From an uncultured Corynebacterium sp. (GTDB lineage: Bacteria; Actinomycetota; Actinomycetes; Mycobacteriales; Mycobacteriaceae): 7,119 nt of DNA. The stretch lies in NCBI GenBank assembly GCA_915275065.1, contig CAJZGD010000128.1, positions 1 to 7,119 of the forward strand, given 5' to 3'. Under the pieces are notes generated by a model. That model saw only the letters and a list, made by a program, of their open reading frames with translations. It was not told the origin of the DNA and ran no database searches. The translations under genes and the position numbers were made by a program. This document shows positions 1-6,392 of the stretch, in pieces. Position 1 is the stretch's first letter; the number at the start of each line of letters is the position of its first letter.

Positions 1-726
1 CACCGCCCGGGCGGCCCGCGTCGGCGACCCGGGGCGGAAAAACAGCGACTTGGCCTCAAAATACTCCGCCATGGTGGCGTGAAAATCCAGATGGTCCTGC
101 GACAGGTTCGTAAACCCAGCAACATCAAACTTCACGCCCTGCACCCGGCCCAGCATCAACGCATGCGACGACACCTCCATCACCACATGTGTCACCCCCT
201 CCGCCAGCATTTGCACAAATAACGCCTGCAACGTGGGCGCCTCCGGCGTGGTGAGCGATGTGGGTACCGGGCGACCATTAATCTGCGTACCCGTCGTACC
301 GATCAGCCCCACCCGATAACCGGCCGCCAACAACCCAGCCTCCAACATGTAACTCGTGGTGGTCTTCCCCGAAGTGCCGGTAATCCCAATCACCGTGAGC
401 TGCGACGATGGATCCCCATACACGGCCGCGGCCGCAACCCCCAACACCGACCGCACATCATCAACCACCAACACCGGACGAGTCTCCCCCGCCGCCGACA
501 ACAGCCCCCACCCGGCCTCATCCGTGAGAATCGCCGCCGCCGCAGTATCCGCGGCAAACCGCGCCCCATGCACCCGGGTGCCCGGCACCGCCGCAAACAA
601 CGCCCCCGCCGGCAACTCGGCGGAATTCAACCCCACCTCAGTAATCGGCGCCTGAGCCTGTTCCGCCGTACCGCCCTGCATCCGCGCACCTATAAGCTGC
701 GCCACATCCAAAACCGTAACAGCCAT
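1..726 (-). CDS. murE: MurE, UDP-MurNAc-dipeptide--diaminoacid ligase, 3' end cut off by window
   Basis: Cytoplasmic Mur ligase that adds the third residue (meso-diaminopimelate in corynebacteria) to UDP-MurNAc-L-Ala-D-Glu, using ATP. The 242 visible codons cover the N-terminal UDP-substrate domain (about 1-105) and roughly half of the central ATPase domain. Visible motifs: P-loop GTSGKTTT (117-124), TTPEAP (159-164), EVSSHAL (184-190), and FTNLSQDHLDFH (205-216) followed by EAKSLFF, whose Lys226 sits where Mur ligases carry the carbamylated lysine. The family is about 500 residues, so the DAP-recognition C-terminal domain lies outside the window. ATG at 726 is chosen because an in-frame TGA stands four codons upstream. 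The only good Shine-Dalgarno sequence, AAGGAG (746-741), is 14 nt away, which is unusually far. The gene lies 174 nt after ftsI on the same strand. Codons are G/T-ending, unlike those of rsmH and ftsL. Confidence 0.96.
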   Translation of the reverse strand, partial: MAVTVLDVAQLIGARMQGGTAEQAQAPITEVGLNSAELPAGALFAAVPGTRVHGARFAADTAAAAILTDEAGWGLLSAAGETRPVLVVDDVRSVLGVAAAAVYGDPSSQLTVIGITGTSGKTTTSYMLEAGLLAAGYRVGLIGTTGTQINGRPVPTSLTTPEAPTLQALFVQMLAEGVTHVVMEVSSHALMLGRVQGVKFDVAGFTNLSQDHLDFHATMAEYFEAKSLFFRPGSPTRAARAV

Positions 727-900
727 AATCGTAAATCAAGCTCCTTCAACCTCTGTAAAAACCTCATCTATGCCTTCTTCTGAAAAGCATAAATAGCCAC
801 CTATGAAGTTAGTACACCTGTGACCACCATTAGTGGTGAGGGGTAACCGATCGAGGGTAACCCGGACATCACACCCCGTGGCCAGATCGCCCCGCCACCG
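727..900 (-). other. ftsI-murE spacer with small hairpin and tandem GGGTAACC repeats
   Basis: This 174-nt spacer is less GC-rich near murE than the flanking genes. It holds a 5-bp hairpin CACCA/TGGTG with a TTAG loop (825-838, also foldable as ACCAC/GTGGT at 823-837). It also holds a direct repeat, GAGGGGTAACC (838-848) and GAGGGTAACC (853-862), separated by GATC. No U-run follows the hairpin on the minus strand, so it is not an intrinsic terminator. A TANNNT-type -10 (TATGCT, minus strand) lies near 785-790 but has no convincing -35. Two very short ORFs overlap here (see findings). murE is probably mainly read through from upstream, with a private promoter possible. Confidence 0.45.
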
Positions 901-3006
901 TTACTGCATCTGCAGCACCAGCTGGCCCTCCATCGGCGGCGACGGCGGCACATTATCCCGATTCAACAGCCACGACGCAATATCATGAAACAGCGGCGCC
1001 GCCGACTGGCCCCCCTCACCATGCACCCCCCGTTGGGGATTATCCAACATCAATGCCACCACAAACCGGGGATCATCCGCCGGCGCAATACCCGCAAACG
1101 TGATCCAATACTTCGAATGCGAATACGCCCCCGTCGCCGCATCCACCTGCTGCGCCGTACCGGTCTTCCCCGCAATCTGATAGCCCTTCACCGCCGCCTG
1201 CGACCCAGTACCCTGCTGCAACCCACTCGAATCCGACTGGGTGACCGCCCGGAACATATTCACCACCGTCCGGGCAGTCTCCTCACTCACCACCCGGGTC
1301 CGCTCCGGCTCCGGCTGGGCTACCACCGCCCCGTGACCATCCCGCACCTCGGAAATAATCCGTGGCGCAATCCGCTCACCCCCATTCGCTATAGCCTGGT
1401 AAATCCCCGCCATCTGCAGCAATGTCACGCTCATGCCCTGCCCAATCGGCAGATTCGCAAACGTACCCCCAGACCATTGCGCCCGCTGCGGCAACAGCCC
1501 CTCCGACTCGCTCGGCAACTCAATCCCCGTGGCCCGGCCCACCCCAAAACCGGTCAATAACTGGTCGAACTTGTCCTCCCCCAGCTTCTCCGCCAGCATG
1601 AGCGTCCCCACATTGGAGGACTTACCAAAAATCCCCGTCGTGGTGTACTGCGCCGGACCGTGATCCCACGCATCCTTCACATTCACCCCCGCCATGTCGA
1701 TGCTACCGGGCACCGTATGCACCTCGTCTGGGCTGGTCACCTCGTTTTCAATCGCACCCGCCGCCGTAATGATCTTCGCCACCGACCCCGGCTCAAACGG
1801 TGCCGAAATCGTGCTATTACCAAACTCTTTCCCCTGCTCCAGCTGCTTTTTAATATCCCCCATTGGATCAATTGAATCGCTCGTCGCCATGGCCATCACC
1901 TGCGCCGTCTTCGCATCCAGCACCACCGCCGACGCGCTCTTCGCCCCCGAATTCGCCTTCGCCTGCTCCAGCTGCTGCTGCACATATGTTTGCAAATCCA
2001 AATCCAGGGTGAGGGTCACACTCGCCCCATTCGTCGCCGGCACATCGTCCGTCACAGTGCCCGGAATCGCCTGCCCATCGGTCGACACCTCAATCGACTT
2101 CCGGCCATTGATCCCCGACAGCAACGAATCATTTGCCGACTCAAACCCAAACTGGCCCTGCCCATCCTGGCTGATCTTGCCGATCACATTCGACGCCACC
2201 GCTCCATTGGGATACTGGCGCACATCCTGCAAATCCGCGGCAATACCATAGTATTTTTCCGAAATTCCGGCCGCCACATCCGGGTCAACGTTGCGCACCA
2301 ACACCTCATAATTCGAATCGGCCTTCAGCTTCGCCACAATATCTTCCGGCTTCACCTCACTCTTCTTGGCCTCATCCTTCATCCCCTTCGTGCTGCCCGT
2401 CACGGTTTTCGCGGCCTTGGCTGCCTGCTTTTCCGCCCGAGCCTTCTCAATAATCTTGGGGATCTCTTCCGAATACTCCGTCATGATGTCCGCAACCTTC
2501 GCCTCAATCATTTGGTTGCGGGTTTCTTCGGAACCCTGAACATAATTCTCATCCGACGCCAGCTGCTGCTTCGCCACATACGGCAATTCGCGCCGCAGCA
2601 CATTCGGCGACACGGTCAGCGATCTGGCCTGCATAGTGTAGGCCAGTTGTTGGCCGGAACGGTCGGTGATCGCGCCTCGGCGCGCCGGGTCGGTGTAGAT
2701 GCGGGTGCGTTGTTCCGCCGCCAGGCTGCTGAGGTCGGGTCCCCACACGAGTTGTACCCAGGCCATGCGGCCAATGACCATGAGGCAGAGGAGGAATACG
2801 CCGGCGCTGAGGATGCGCAGCCGGCCGAGCATGATTCGGCGTTGTCCGCCGCCGGGCTGGGTGGTGGATCCGCCGGCAGGTCCGGTGGCGGGTTTGTCGG
2901 CTATCCGGTTGAGTCCGTTCTTTGGGTCCGCGGTATCGTTGTGGAATTGCGTGTTACTGCTAGCTTTTCGACGCATGCGAGACGCGCGTGAGTTCGACTG
3001 ATTCAC
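901..3006 (-). CDS. ftsI: FtsI / PBP3-type septal peptidoglycan transpeptidase
   Basis: Class B penicillin-binding protein that cross-links septal peptidoglycan. Numbering from GTG at 3006 gives 701 residues. A basic cytoplasmic tail (1-60) precedes one membrane anchor (about 65-87). The conserved ARRGAITDRSG box follows (about 108-118), then the PBP dimerisation domain. The transpeptidase domain has all three active-site motifs: SVAK (catalytic Ser408, Lys411), SSN (463-465) and KTGT (614-617). There is no PASTA domain. The GTG at 3015 is also open but the AAGG Shine-Dalgarno would touch it; for 3006 the AAGG is 8 nt away, so I prefer 3006. The protein is longer than the roughly 650 residues I recall for C. 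glutamicum FtsI. The excess seems to be a Lys/Glu/Ala-rich stretch at about 157-229. Base skew reverses inside the gene near 2600. The start is 56 nt after ftsL, consistent with one operon. Confidence 0.95.
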   Translation of the reverse strand: MNQSNSRASRMRRKASSNTQFHNDTADPKNGLNRIADKPATGPAGGSTTQPGGGQRRIMLGRLRILSAGVFLLCLMVIGRMAWVQLVWGPDLSSLAAEQRTRIYTDPARRGAITDRSGQQLAYTMQARSLTVSPNVLRRELPYVAKQQLASDENYVQGSEETRNQMIEAKVADIMTEYSEEIPKIIEKARAEKQAAKAAKTVTGSTKGMKDEAKKSEVKPEDIVAKLKADSNYEVLVRNVDPDVAAGISEKYYGIAADLQDVRQYPNGAVASNVIGKISQDGQGQFGFESANDSLLSGINGRKSIEVSTDGQAIPGTVTDDVPATNGASVTLTLDLDLQTYVQQQLEQAKANSGAKSASAVVLDAKTAQVMAMATSDSIDPMGDIKKQLEQGKEFGNSTISAPFEPGSVAKIITAAGAIENEVTSPDEVHTVPGSIDMAGVNVKDAWDHGPAQYTTTGIFGKSSNVGTLMLAEKLGEDKFDQLLTGFGVGRATGIELPSESEGLLPQRAQWSGGTFANLPIGQGMSVTLLQMAGIYQAIANGGERIAPRIISEVRDGHGAVVAQPEPERTRVVSEETARTVVNMFRAVTQSDSSGLQQGTGSQAAVKGYQIAGKTGTAQQVDAATGAYSHSKYWITFAGIAPADDPRFVVALMLDNPQRGVHGEGGQSAAPLFHDIASWLLNRDNVPPSPPMEGQLVLQMQ

Positions 3007-3062
3007 AAATGACACCTTGGAATATTGTGGAATGTTGACAGATACGGTTCTACTGTTCGAAA

Positions 3063-3824
3063 TTAGTTTCGACTAGAAATGTATGGTGCAACATTGGAGG
3101 TCCGGGGTGTAATCCGGGGAGCCTCATTCAGCCGTTGGGAGACTTCGTTTGTGGCCTTAGGATCACTGGATGCCACCTGTGGCCGAACTTGCTGACCATT
3201 GACATCAACTATAGGACGCGTCACGGTGCCCGGCGCGCGTTGCTCGTGTATGTCGCCCGATTCATTTTTTGCCAGAATGCCGGGCTGGTCGGGGATCACC
3301 ATGCCTAGGTCTTTGGCTTGGCGGGCGATTTCGGCGGTGGCTGAGGCGTTTTGTAGGTCACGGTTGAGGGTCTCTACCTGGTTTTGCAGGGTGGATTCGT
3401 GGTGCTGCAACTCCTGCATCTCGAAACTTTGTTCGGTCGATATTTTGGAGAGCGTCATGGCTATAAACACGCCGGCGCCGAGCAAGAGCGTGAGTGCTAG
3501 CACGAAGCGAATGCGGCTTGGGTCGACGCGTTGGCGCACGATCCGTTTGCCCCGGTTGGAAAACACCTGTTGGGATCCGGCTTTGCGCTGCATGCGCCGC
3601 CGGGGTGGCGCCTGGGTGGGAACGGTGGGGATTGCCCGGCCTGGTGTGCCGGTGCGGCTGGGCCGGTCCTCGACGAGGAGTGCGGTGTCGTTTCGGCTGT
3701 GGTCTTGGGATTGTTGGGTGCGCGGGAGCGACCGTGCCGATCGGGTCGGCCGGTAGGGGGTGTAAGTATTAATGGGGCGGCCGCTGCGGATACGGGTGTC
3801 ACGGATTCGGTAATTGGTAGTCAT
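3063..3824 (-). CDS. ftsL: FtsL-type bitopic cell-division membrane protein
   Basis: 253 residues with the FtsL layout. A long hydrophilic, basic, Pro/Arg/Thr-rich cytoplasmic tail (1-104) precedes one hydrophobic segment (about 105-125). An extracytoplasmic heptad-like coiled-coil stretch follows (about 129-165, with repeated Leu/Gln/Glu), ending in the A.DLGM element (170-175) typical of FtsL. The remaining 75 or so residues look low-complexity. FtsL proteins bridge divisome parts (FtsB/FtsQ and the FtsW-FtsI synthase). The assignment rests on topology plus position between rsmH and ftsI, since FtsL sequences are poorly conserved. ATG at 3824 directly follows the rsmH stop (TAA-ATG, no gap). 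Its Shine-Dalgarno AAAGGAG lies inside the end of rsmH, implying translational coupling. Codons are strongly C-ending, like rsmH and unlike murE. Confidence 0.82.
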   Translation of the reverse strand: MTTNYRIRDTRIRSGRPINTYTPYRPTRSARSLPRTQQSQDHSRNDTALLVEDRPSRTGTPGRAIPTVPTQAPPRRRMQRKAGSQQVFSNRGKRIVRQRVDPSRIRFVLALTLLLGAGVFIAMTLSKISTEQSFEMQELQHHESTLQNQVETLNRDLQNASATAEIARQAKDLGMVIPDQPGILAKNESGDIHEQRAPGTVTRPIVDVNGQQVRPQVASSDPKATNEVSQRLNEAPRITPRTSNVAPYISSRN

Positions 3825-4847
3825 TTATGGGGTCTCCTTTCTGTTGGCACTGGTGGCAAGTTTTTCGATTGCGCGAACCCGGACGGGGGCGGCTCGGGGA
3901 TTGTCGGCGATTTCGGCGGGAGTGGCTTTTTCGGCGCCCCGGGTAACCATCCGGAATTTGGCCGCGTATTCGGGGAGTTCCATGGGGAGTCCCCGGGGAG
4001 TTTTTGAGGTGGTGATTTCGGTGAAGTATTTTTTGATGATTTTGTCTTCTAGGGATTGGTAGGCCATGAAGACTGCCCGGCCACCTGGGGCAAGGGCGTC
4101 GGTAATGCGGGGAAGAACGTTAGTGATTGCGGCGAGTTCTTGGTTGACCTCGATTCGGAGTGCTTGGAATGTGCGTTTGGCGGGGTGGCCACCGGTGCGT
4201 CGGGTGGCGGCGGGGATGGTGTCATAGAGCAGTTCGACGAGTCGCGCGGAGGTGGTGAAGGGGGCGTGTTCGCGTTCGCGGATGATGGCGGTGGCGATTT
4301 TACTGGCGAATCGTTCGTCTCCGTAGGTTTTGAGGATGCGAGCAAGGTCGCCGTGGGGGTAGGTGTTGAGGATTTCCGCCGCGGTAATGCCTTCGGAGTT
4401 GTTCATCCGCATGTCGAGCGGTGCATCAATCCGATAGGCAAAACCGCGGTTCACCTGGTCAAGCTGCATTGATGACACACCCAGGTCGAAGAGTGCCCCG
4501 GATATACCTTCTGTGAGTGCAGCTTGGCATGTTATATTGCCGGTGTCGGCGGCAGCTTGGATGGCTATGGGAAAGTCGTCGAATCGCGTGTGAAGTGCGG
4601 TGAGCCGGTCGCCGAAGCTGGCCAGGCGGGTGGTTGCTTGGGCCAGTGCGGTGGTGTCGCGGTCGAGTCCTATTATGTGTACCTGCGGGAATGTGGTGAG
4701 AAAGTATTCGCTGTGCCCGCCGGCGCCAAGGGTGGCGTCGAGGATGATGGGCGGGTTTGTGGTGGTGTTGCAGAGGGCTGGTGCGAGGAGTTCAGCGACT
4801 CGTTCGCGCAGCACGGGGACGTGACCATGGTCGATAGTGTTTTCCAT
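3825..4847 (-). CDS. rsmH: RsmH (MraW), 16S rRNA m4C1402 methyltransferase
   Basis: S-adenosylmethionine-dependent enzyme that N4-methylates C1402 of 16S rRNA at the decoding site. It is a 340-residue protein of normal family length. Family signatures in order: HGHVPVL near the N-terminus (7-13), SAM-binding LDATLGAGGHSEYFL (36-50), GLDRD (60-64), ALFDLGVSSMQLD (118-130), GFAYRIDAPLDMRM (135-148), YGDERFASKIA (175-185), RTGGHPAKRTFQALRIEVN (217-235) and the MAYQSLEDKIIK block (261-272). ATG at 4847 is chosen because the HVPV block belongs at the N-terminus and GGGGG lies 7 nt upstream. The frame stays open back to 5012, but that extension matches nothing in the family. The gene is preceded by a 186-nt structured spacer after mraZ and abuts ftsL with no gap. 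Confidence 0.97.
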   Translation of the reverse strand: MENTIDHGHVPVLRERVAELLAPALCNTTTNPPIILDATLGAGGHSEYFLTTFPQVHIIGLDRDTTALAQATTRLASFGDRLTALHTRFDDFPIAIQAAADTGNITCQAALTEGISGALFDLGVSSMQLDQVNRGFAYRIDAPLDMRMNNSEGITAAEILNTYPHGDLARILKTYGDERFASKIATAIIREREHAPFTTSARLVELLYDTIPAATRRTGGHPAKRTFQALRIEVNQELAAITNVLPRITDALAPGGRAVFMAYQSLEDKIIKKYFTEITTSKTPRGLPMELPEYAAKFRMVTRGAEKATPAEIADNPRAAPVRVRAIEKLATSANRKETP

Positions 4848-4897
4848 ATGAAAGCCCCCAGTATGCTGTGGTGTGCCGAAGTTGTACCGCAGAAACC

Positions 4898-4995
4898 GCA
4901 GTGTGCATAGAGCTCCACCTAAAGTGCCACTTCTGACATCGGGGAAGTACACCAGAAGTGAGGCCCCTTCAAGTGGAGTTCTTACGCACACTCCA
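4898..4995 (-). promoter_or_regulatory. Long imperfect hairpin in the mraZ-rsmH spacer (structured rsmH leader)
   Basis: The minus-strand RNA can fold into one long stem. Outer helix: GUGUGC (4991-4986) with GCACAC (4906-4901), plus A4992-U4900. A short AGA/UCU helix follows (4982-4980 with 4911-4909). The middle helix is 12 bp: CUCCACUUGAAG (4978-4967) with CUUUAGGUGGAG (4924-4913). The top helix is a perfect 8 bp: CACUUCUG (4960-4953) with CAGAAGUG (4935-4928), closing a 17-nt loop. Both imperfect pairs in the 12-bp helix are G-U wobbles in the minus-strand RNA but would be C-A mismatches in plus-strand RNA. That points to a function in the mraZ-rsmH transcript. No U-run follows, so it is not a plain terminator. 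A structured mraW RNA motif has been reported upstream of mraW in some actinobacteria (recalled); I cannot say whether this matches it. Confidence 0.6.
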
Positions 4996-5033
4996 TGCTG
5001 TGCTGCTTGCAACGTTTTAGATTGGTGCCGGGG

Positions 5034-5465
5034 TTACAGCAGGCCGTCTAAAAAGTCGTCGCTAGCATCCGCGAATGCCGATTCTGTGTCCGCTTGGTAG
5101 CGGGCCCAGGCTTCGGCATCCCATATTTCCAGGAAGTCCATGGCGCCAATGACCACACACTCTTTGGTCAGACCAGCATATTTACGGTGGTCTGGAGTGA
5201 TTGTGATGCGTCCTTGACCGTCTGGACGTTGTTCATCTGCGCTGGCGGTGAGGTTTCGAATAAATGCCCGGGCTGCTGGGTTGCTACGTGGTAGCTGAGC
5301 AGCTTTTCGTGCAATCCGAACAAATTCCTCTTTGGGGTATACCGCTAAGGAATGGTCCTGACCTTTAGTGACCATCAACCCACCTGCTAGTTCCTCTCGG
5401 AATTTCGCTGGCAATGTCAGACGGCCCTTATCGTCCAACTTCGGTGTGTAAGTGCCAAGAAACAT
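5034..5465 (-). CDS. mraZ: MraZ, dcw-cluster transcriptional regulator
   Basis: A 143-residue protein of normal MraZ length, with two SpoVT/AbrB-type swapped-hairpin DNA-binding halves. The first carries DDKGRLTLPAKFR (11-23) and the second DGQGRITITPDHRKYAGL (82-99), both with the family D.KGR/D.QGR pattern. The C-terminal IWDAEAWARY block (114-123) is also typical. MraZ assembles into a ring that binds short G-rich direct repeats upstream of its own gene. In C. glutamicum it is reported to repress ftsEX (recalled). ATG at 5465 is supported by GGAG (5477-5474), 8 nt away. It is the first gene of the cluster here, and the phased repeats at 5608-5582 are probably its autoregulatory operator. 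Strand composition is more even than in rsmH or ftsL. Confidence 0.97.
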   Translation of the reverse strand: MFLGTYTPKLDDKGRLTLPAKFREELAGGLMVTKGQDHSLAVYPKEEFVRIARKAAQLPRSNPAARAFIRNLTASADEQRPDGQGRITITPDHRKYAGLTKECVVIGAMDFLEIWDAEAWARYQADTESAFADASDDFLDGLL

Positions 5466-5581
5466 CTTTGAAGGCTCCTACACTTTCAAAGCCACACGAC
5501 CCAAGATAAACAACTCCTGTAGTTCCGGTTCTGTGGTGTCTCCGTGGTGTGCGGTGACATATCCACATTCCCTTCACTCAT

Positions 5582-5608
5582 CCCCACAATACCCCACAAT
5601 CCCCCACT
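5582..5608 (-). promoter_or_regulatory. MraZ operator: three 10-bp-phased GTGGGG repeats
   Basis: On the minus strand, GTGGGG begins at 5607, 5597 and 5587, exactly 10 bp apart, with ATT between the first two pairs. This is the TGGGN-N5 triple direct repeat described as the MraZ binding site in E. coli and C. glutamicum. It sits about 120-140 bp upstream of mraZ. A degenerate fourth unit (GTGAAGG, starting at 5577) keeps the same phase, and GTGGAT begins at 5566. Confidence 0.8.
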
Positions 5609-5637
5609 TTCAACACCTCAAGTCACAACAATCTCAA

Positions 5638-5669
5638 ATTTTATCACCAGAAACGCCTGTAACCTGCAA
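5638..5669 (-). promoter_or_regulatory. Candidate mraZ promoter (proximal)
   Basis: Minus-strand TTGCAG (5669-5664) is followed after 18 bp by GATAAA (5645-5640), which runs into TAAAAT (5643-5638) and so resembles the actinobacterial TANNNT -10. Initiation near 5631 would put the MraZ repeats about 25-50 nt downstream, suiting repression. An alternative -10, TATCTT followed by GGG (5508-5503), lies closer to mraZ but lacks a -35. Inferred from sequence alone. Confidence 0.35.
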
Positions 5670-5725
5670 GTTTGATAGCTTCGAAAAATAAACACGCCGC
5701 GGTAACAAAAGCCAAACTTTGATGT

Positions 5726-5753
5726 AATTTAGACACTTCTGTCACTTTTACAA
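5726..5753 (-). promoter_or_regulatory. Candidate mraZ promoter (distal)
   Basis: Minus-strand TTGTAA (5753-5748), a 16-bp spacer, and TAAATT (5731-5726), matching TANNNT. It would start a transcript near 5719 with a 250-nt mraZ leader. The two ACTTCTGT repeats overlap its -35 and spacer. Inferred from sequence alone. Confidence 0.3.
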
Positions 5754-5760
5754 CTTCTGT
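5735..5760. repeat. Direct repeat ACTTCTGT x2, 18-bp period
   Basis: ACTTCTGT occurs at 5735-5742 and 5753-5760, with ACTTTT between them (5744-5749). The octamer CACTTCTG (5734-5741) is also the arm of the top helix in the rsmH leader (4928-4935). This could be a regulator site at the distal promoter or chance. Confidence 0.4.
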
Positions 5761-6342
5761 AACATCAGCATCAGTAATAAACTGGTTTCAATATCCTCAA
5801 CATTTCACCTGGAGTTTCTCCCGACGCCAGCTTATAGCACTCTCGATAATATTTCGGATGACCTACCAATAGTTCACGACTATTCCACTCAATCCACCCC
5901 CAGATGCCGGCTATTGATAGTGATTACATAATTGATGACATAACATATATCACCCAAAAGTGGGGTTTTTGCCGTTGATTACTACCCCCAGACCGCGCCA
6001 TACGAGCCGACCCTTATCCTATAGCTCCCGCATACCTTCCCCTATTTCGCCTGCTTATCGCGTAGCCCCCTCGTCGATAAGTAGCATGCATGAAGCATAG
6101 AAACTTATAAATAATCGGCGATTTTCCCCGTAAGTCTTAACCAGATTTTTTACACGATATTCACAATGAGCACATGAGATACCAACCGCACTCCCACGGA
6201 AAATCACGAACAGATAACGCTTCTATATCTGCATATTTATATTCATTACCGGCGGTTTTCATTCACGTCCCCATCCCGCCACTTAAGCAAAACCGCTACC
6301 TTCCCCCTATGACTTACTCATCTCTCAGGTTTCTAGGGGCAT
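5761..6342. other. AT-rich gene-free gap between DUF3040 gene and mraZ
   Basis: About 580 bp with dense stops in all six frames and clearly lower GC than the genes. I found no coding region, tRNA T-arm signature or rRNA-like block. It holds an AATAGT/ACTATT hairpin (5868-5884), a stronger 10-bp hairpin (6051-6084), tandem CATCAG (5763-5774), and CCCCTA/TAGGGG arms (6304-6309 and 6334-6339) just past the DUF3040 terminator. It could be regulatory DNA, an unrecognised small RNA, or the remnant of a decayed gene. Confidence 0.5.
6051..6084. repeat. Isolated inverted repeat in the gene-free gap
   Basis: CTGCTTATCG (6051-6060) pairs with CGATAAGTAG (6075-6084) over 10 bp, with one G-U if read as plus-strand RNA, around a 14-nt loop. 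It is followed by GCATGCATG on the plus strand. Neither strand has a U-run after it, so a terminator is unlikely. An operator or a small-RNA stem is possible. Confidence 0.45.
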
Positions 6343-6392
6343 AAAAAATCTGACCTCCGCAGTGGTCAGTTGTGGTCGATACGGAGGCCAGA
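6343..6392 (-). terminator. Rho-independent terminator of the DUF3040 gene
   Basis: The minus-strand RNA forms an 11-bp stem, UCUGGCCUCCG (6392-6382) with CGGAGGUCAGA (6359-6349), with one G-U pair and a 22-nt loop. A run of six U (6348-6343) follows directly. The imperfect pair is allowed only on the minus strand. The stem begins 24 nt after the DUF3040 stop codon. Confidence 0.88.

Noticed and set aside
356..655. Plus-strand open frame of 99 codons over murE
   Set aside because: Antisense shadow of the conserved MurE N-terminal region; Ala/Pro/Thr-rich and without a ribosome site.
1990..2991. 333-codon open frame on the plus strand
   Set aside because: It is entirely antisense to ftsI, has an Arg/His/Leu-rich composition typical of a shadow frame, and matches no family; ftsI has all its catalytic motifs.
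4848..5012. N-terminal extension of rsmH to a start at 5012
   Set aside because: The frame is open, but the added 55 residues do not belong to the family, the HVPV block should be near the N-terminus, and the region is better explained as an RNA structure.
5952..5970. ACCC/GGGT hairpin followed by TTTTT, plus strand
   Set aside because: Only a 4-bp stem, and no plus-strand gene upstream to terminate.
5904..5978. 24-codon plus-strand ORF (MPAIDSDYIID...)
   Set aside because: No ribosome site, no matching promoter, and length expected by chance in AT-rich DNA.
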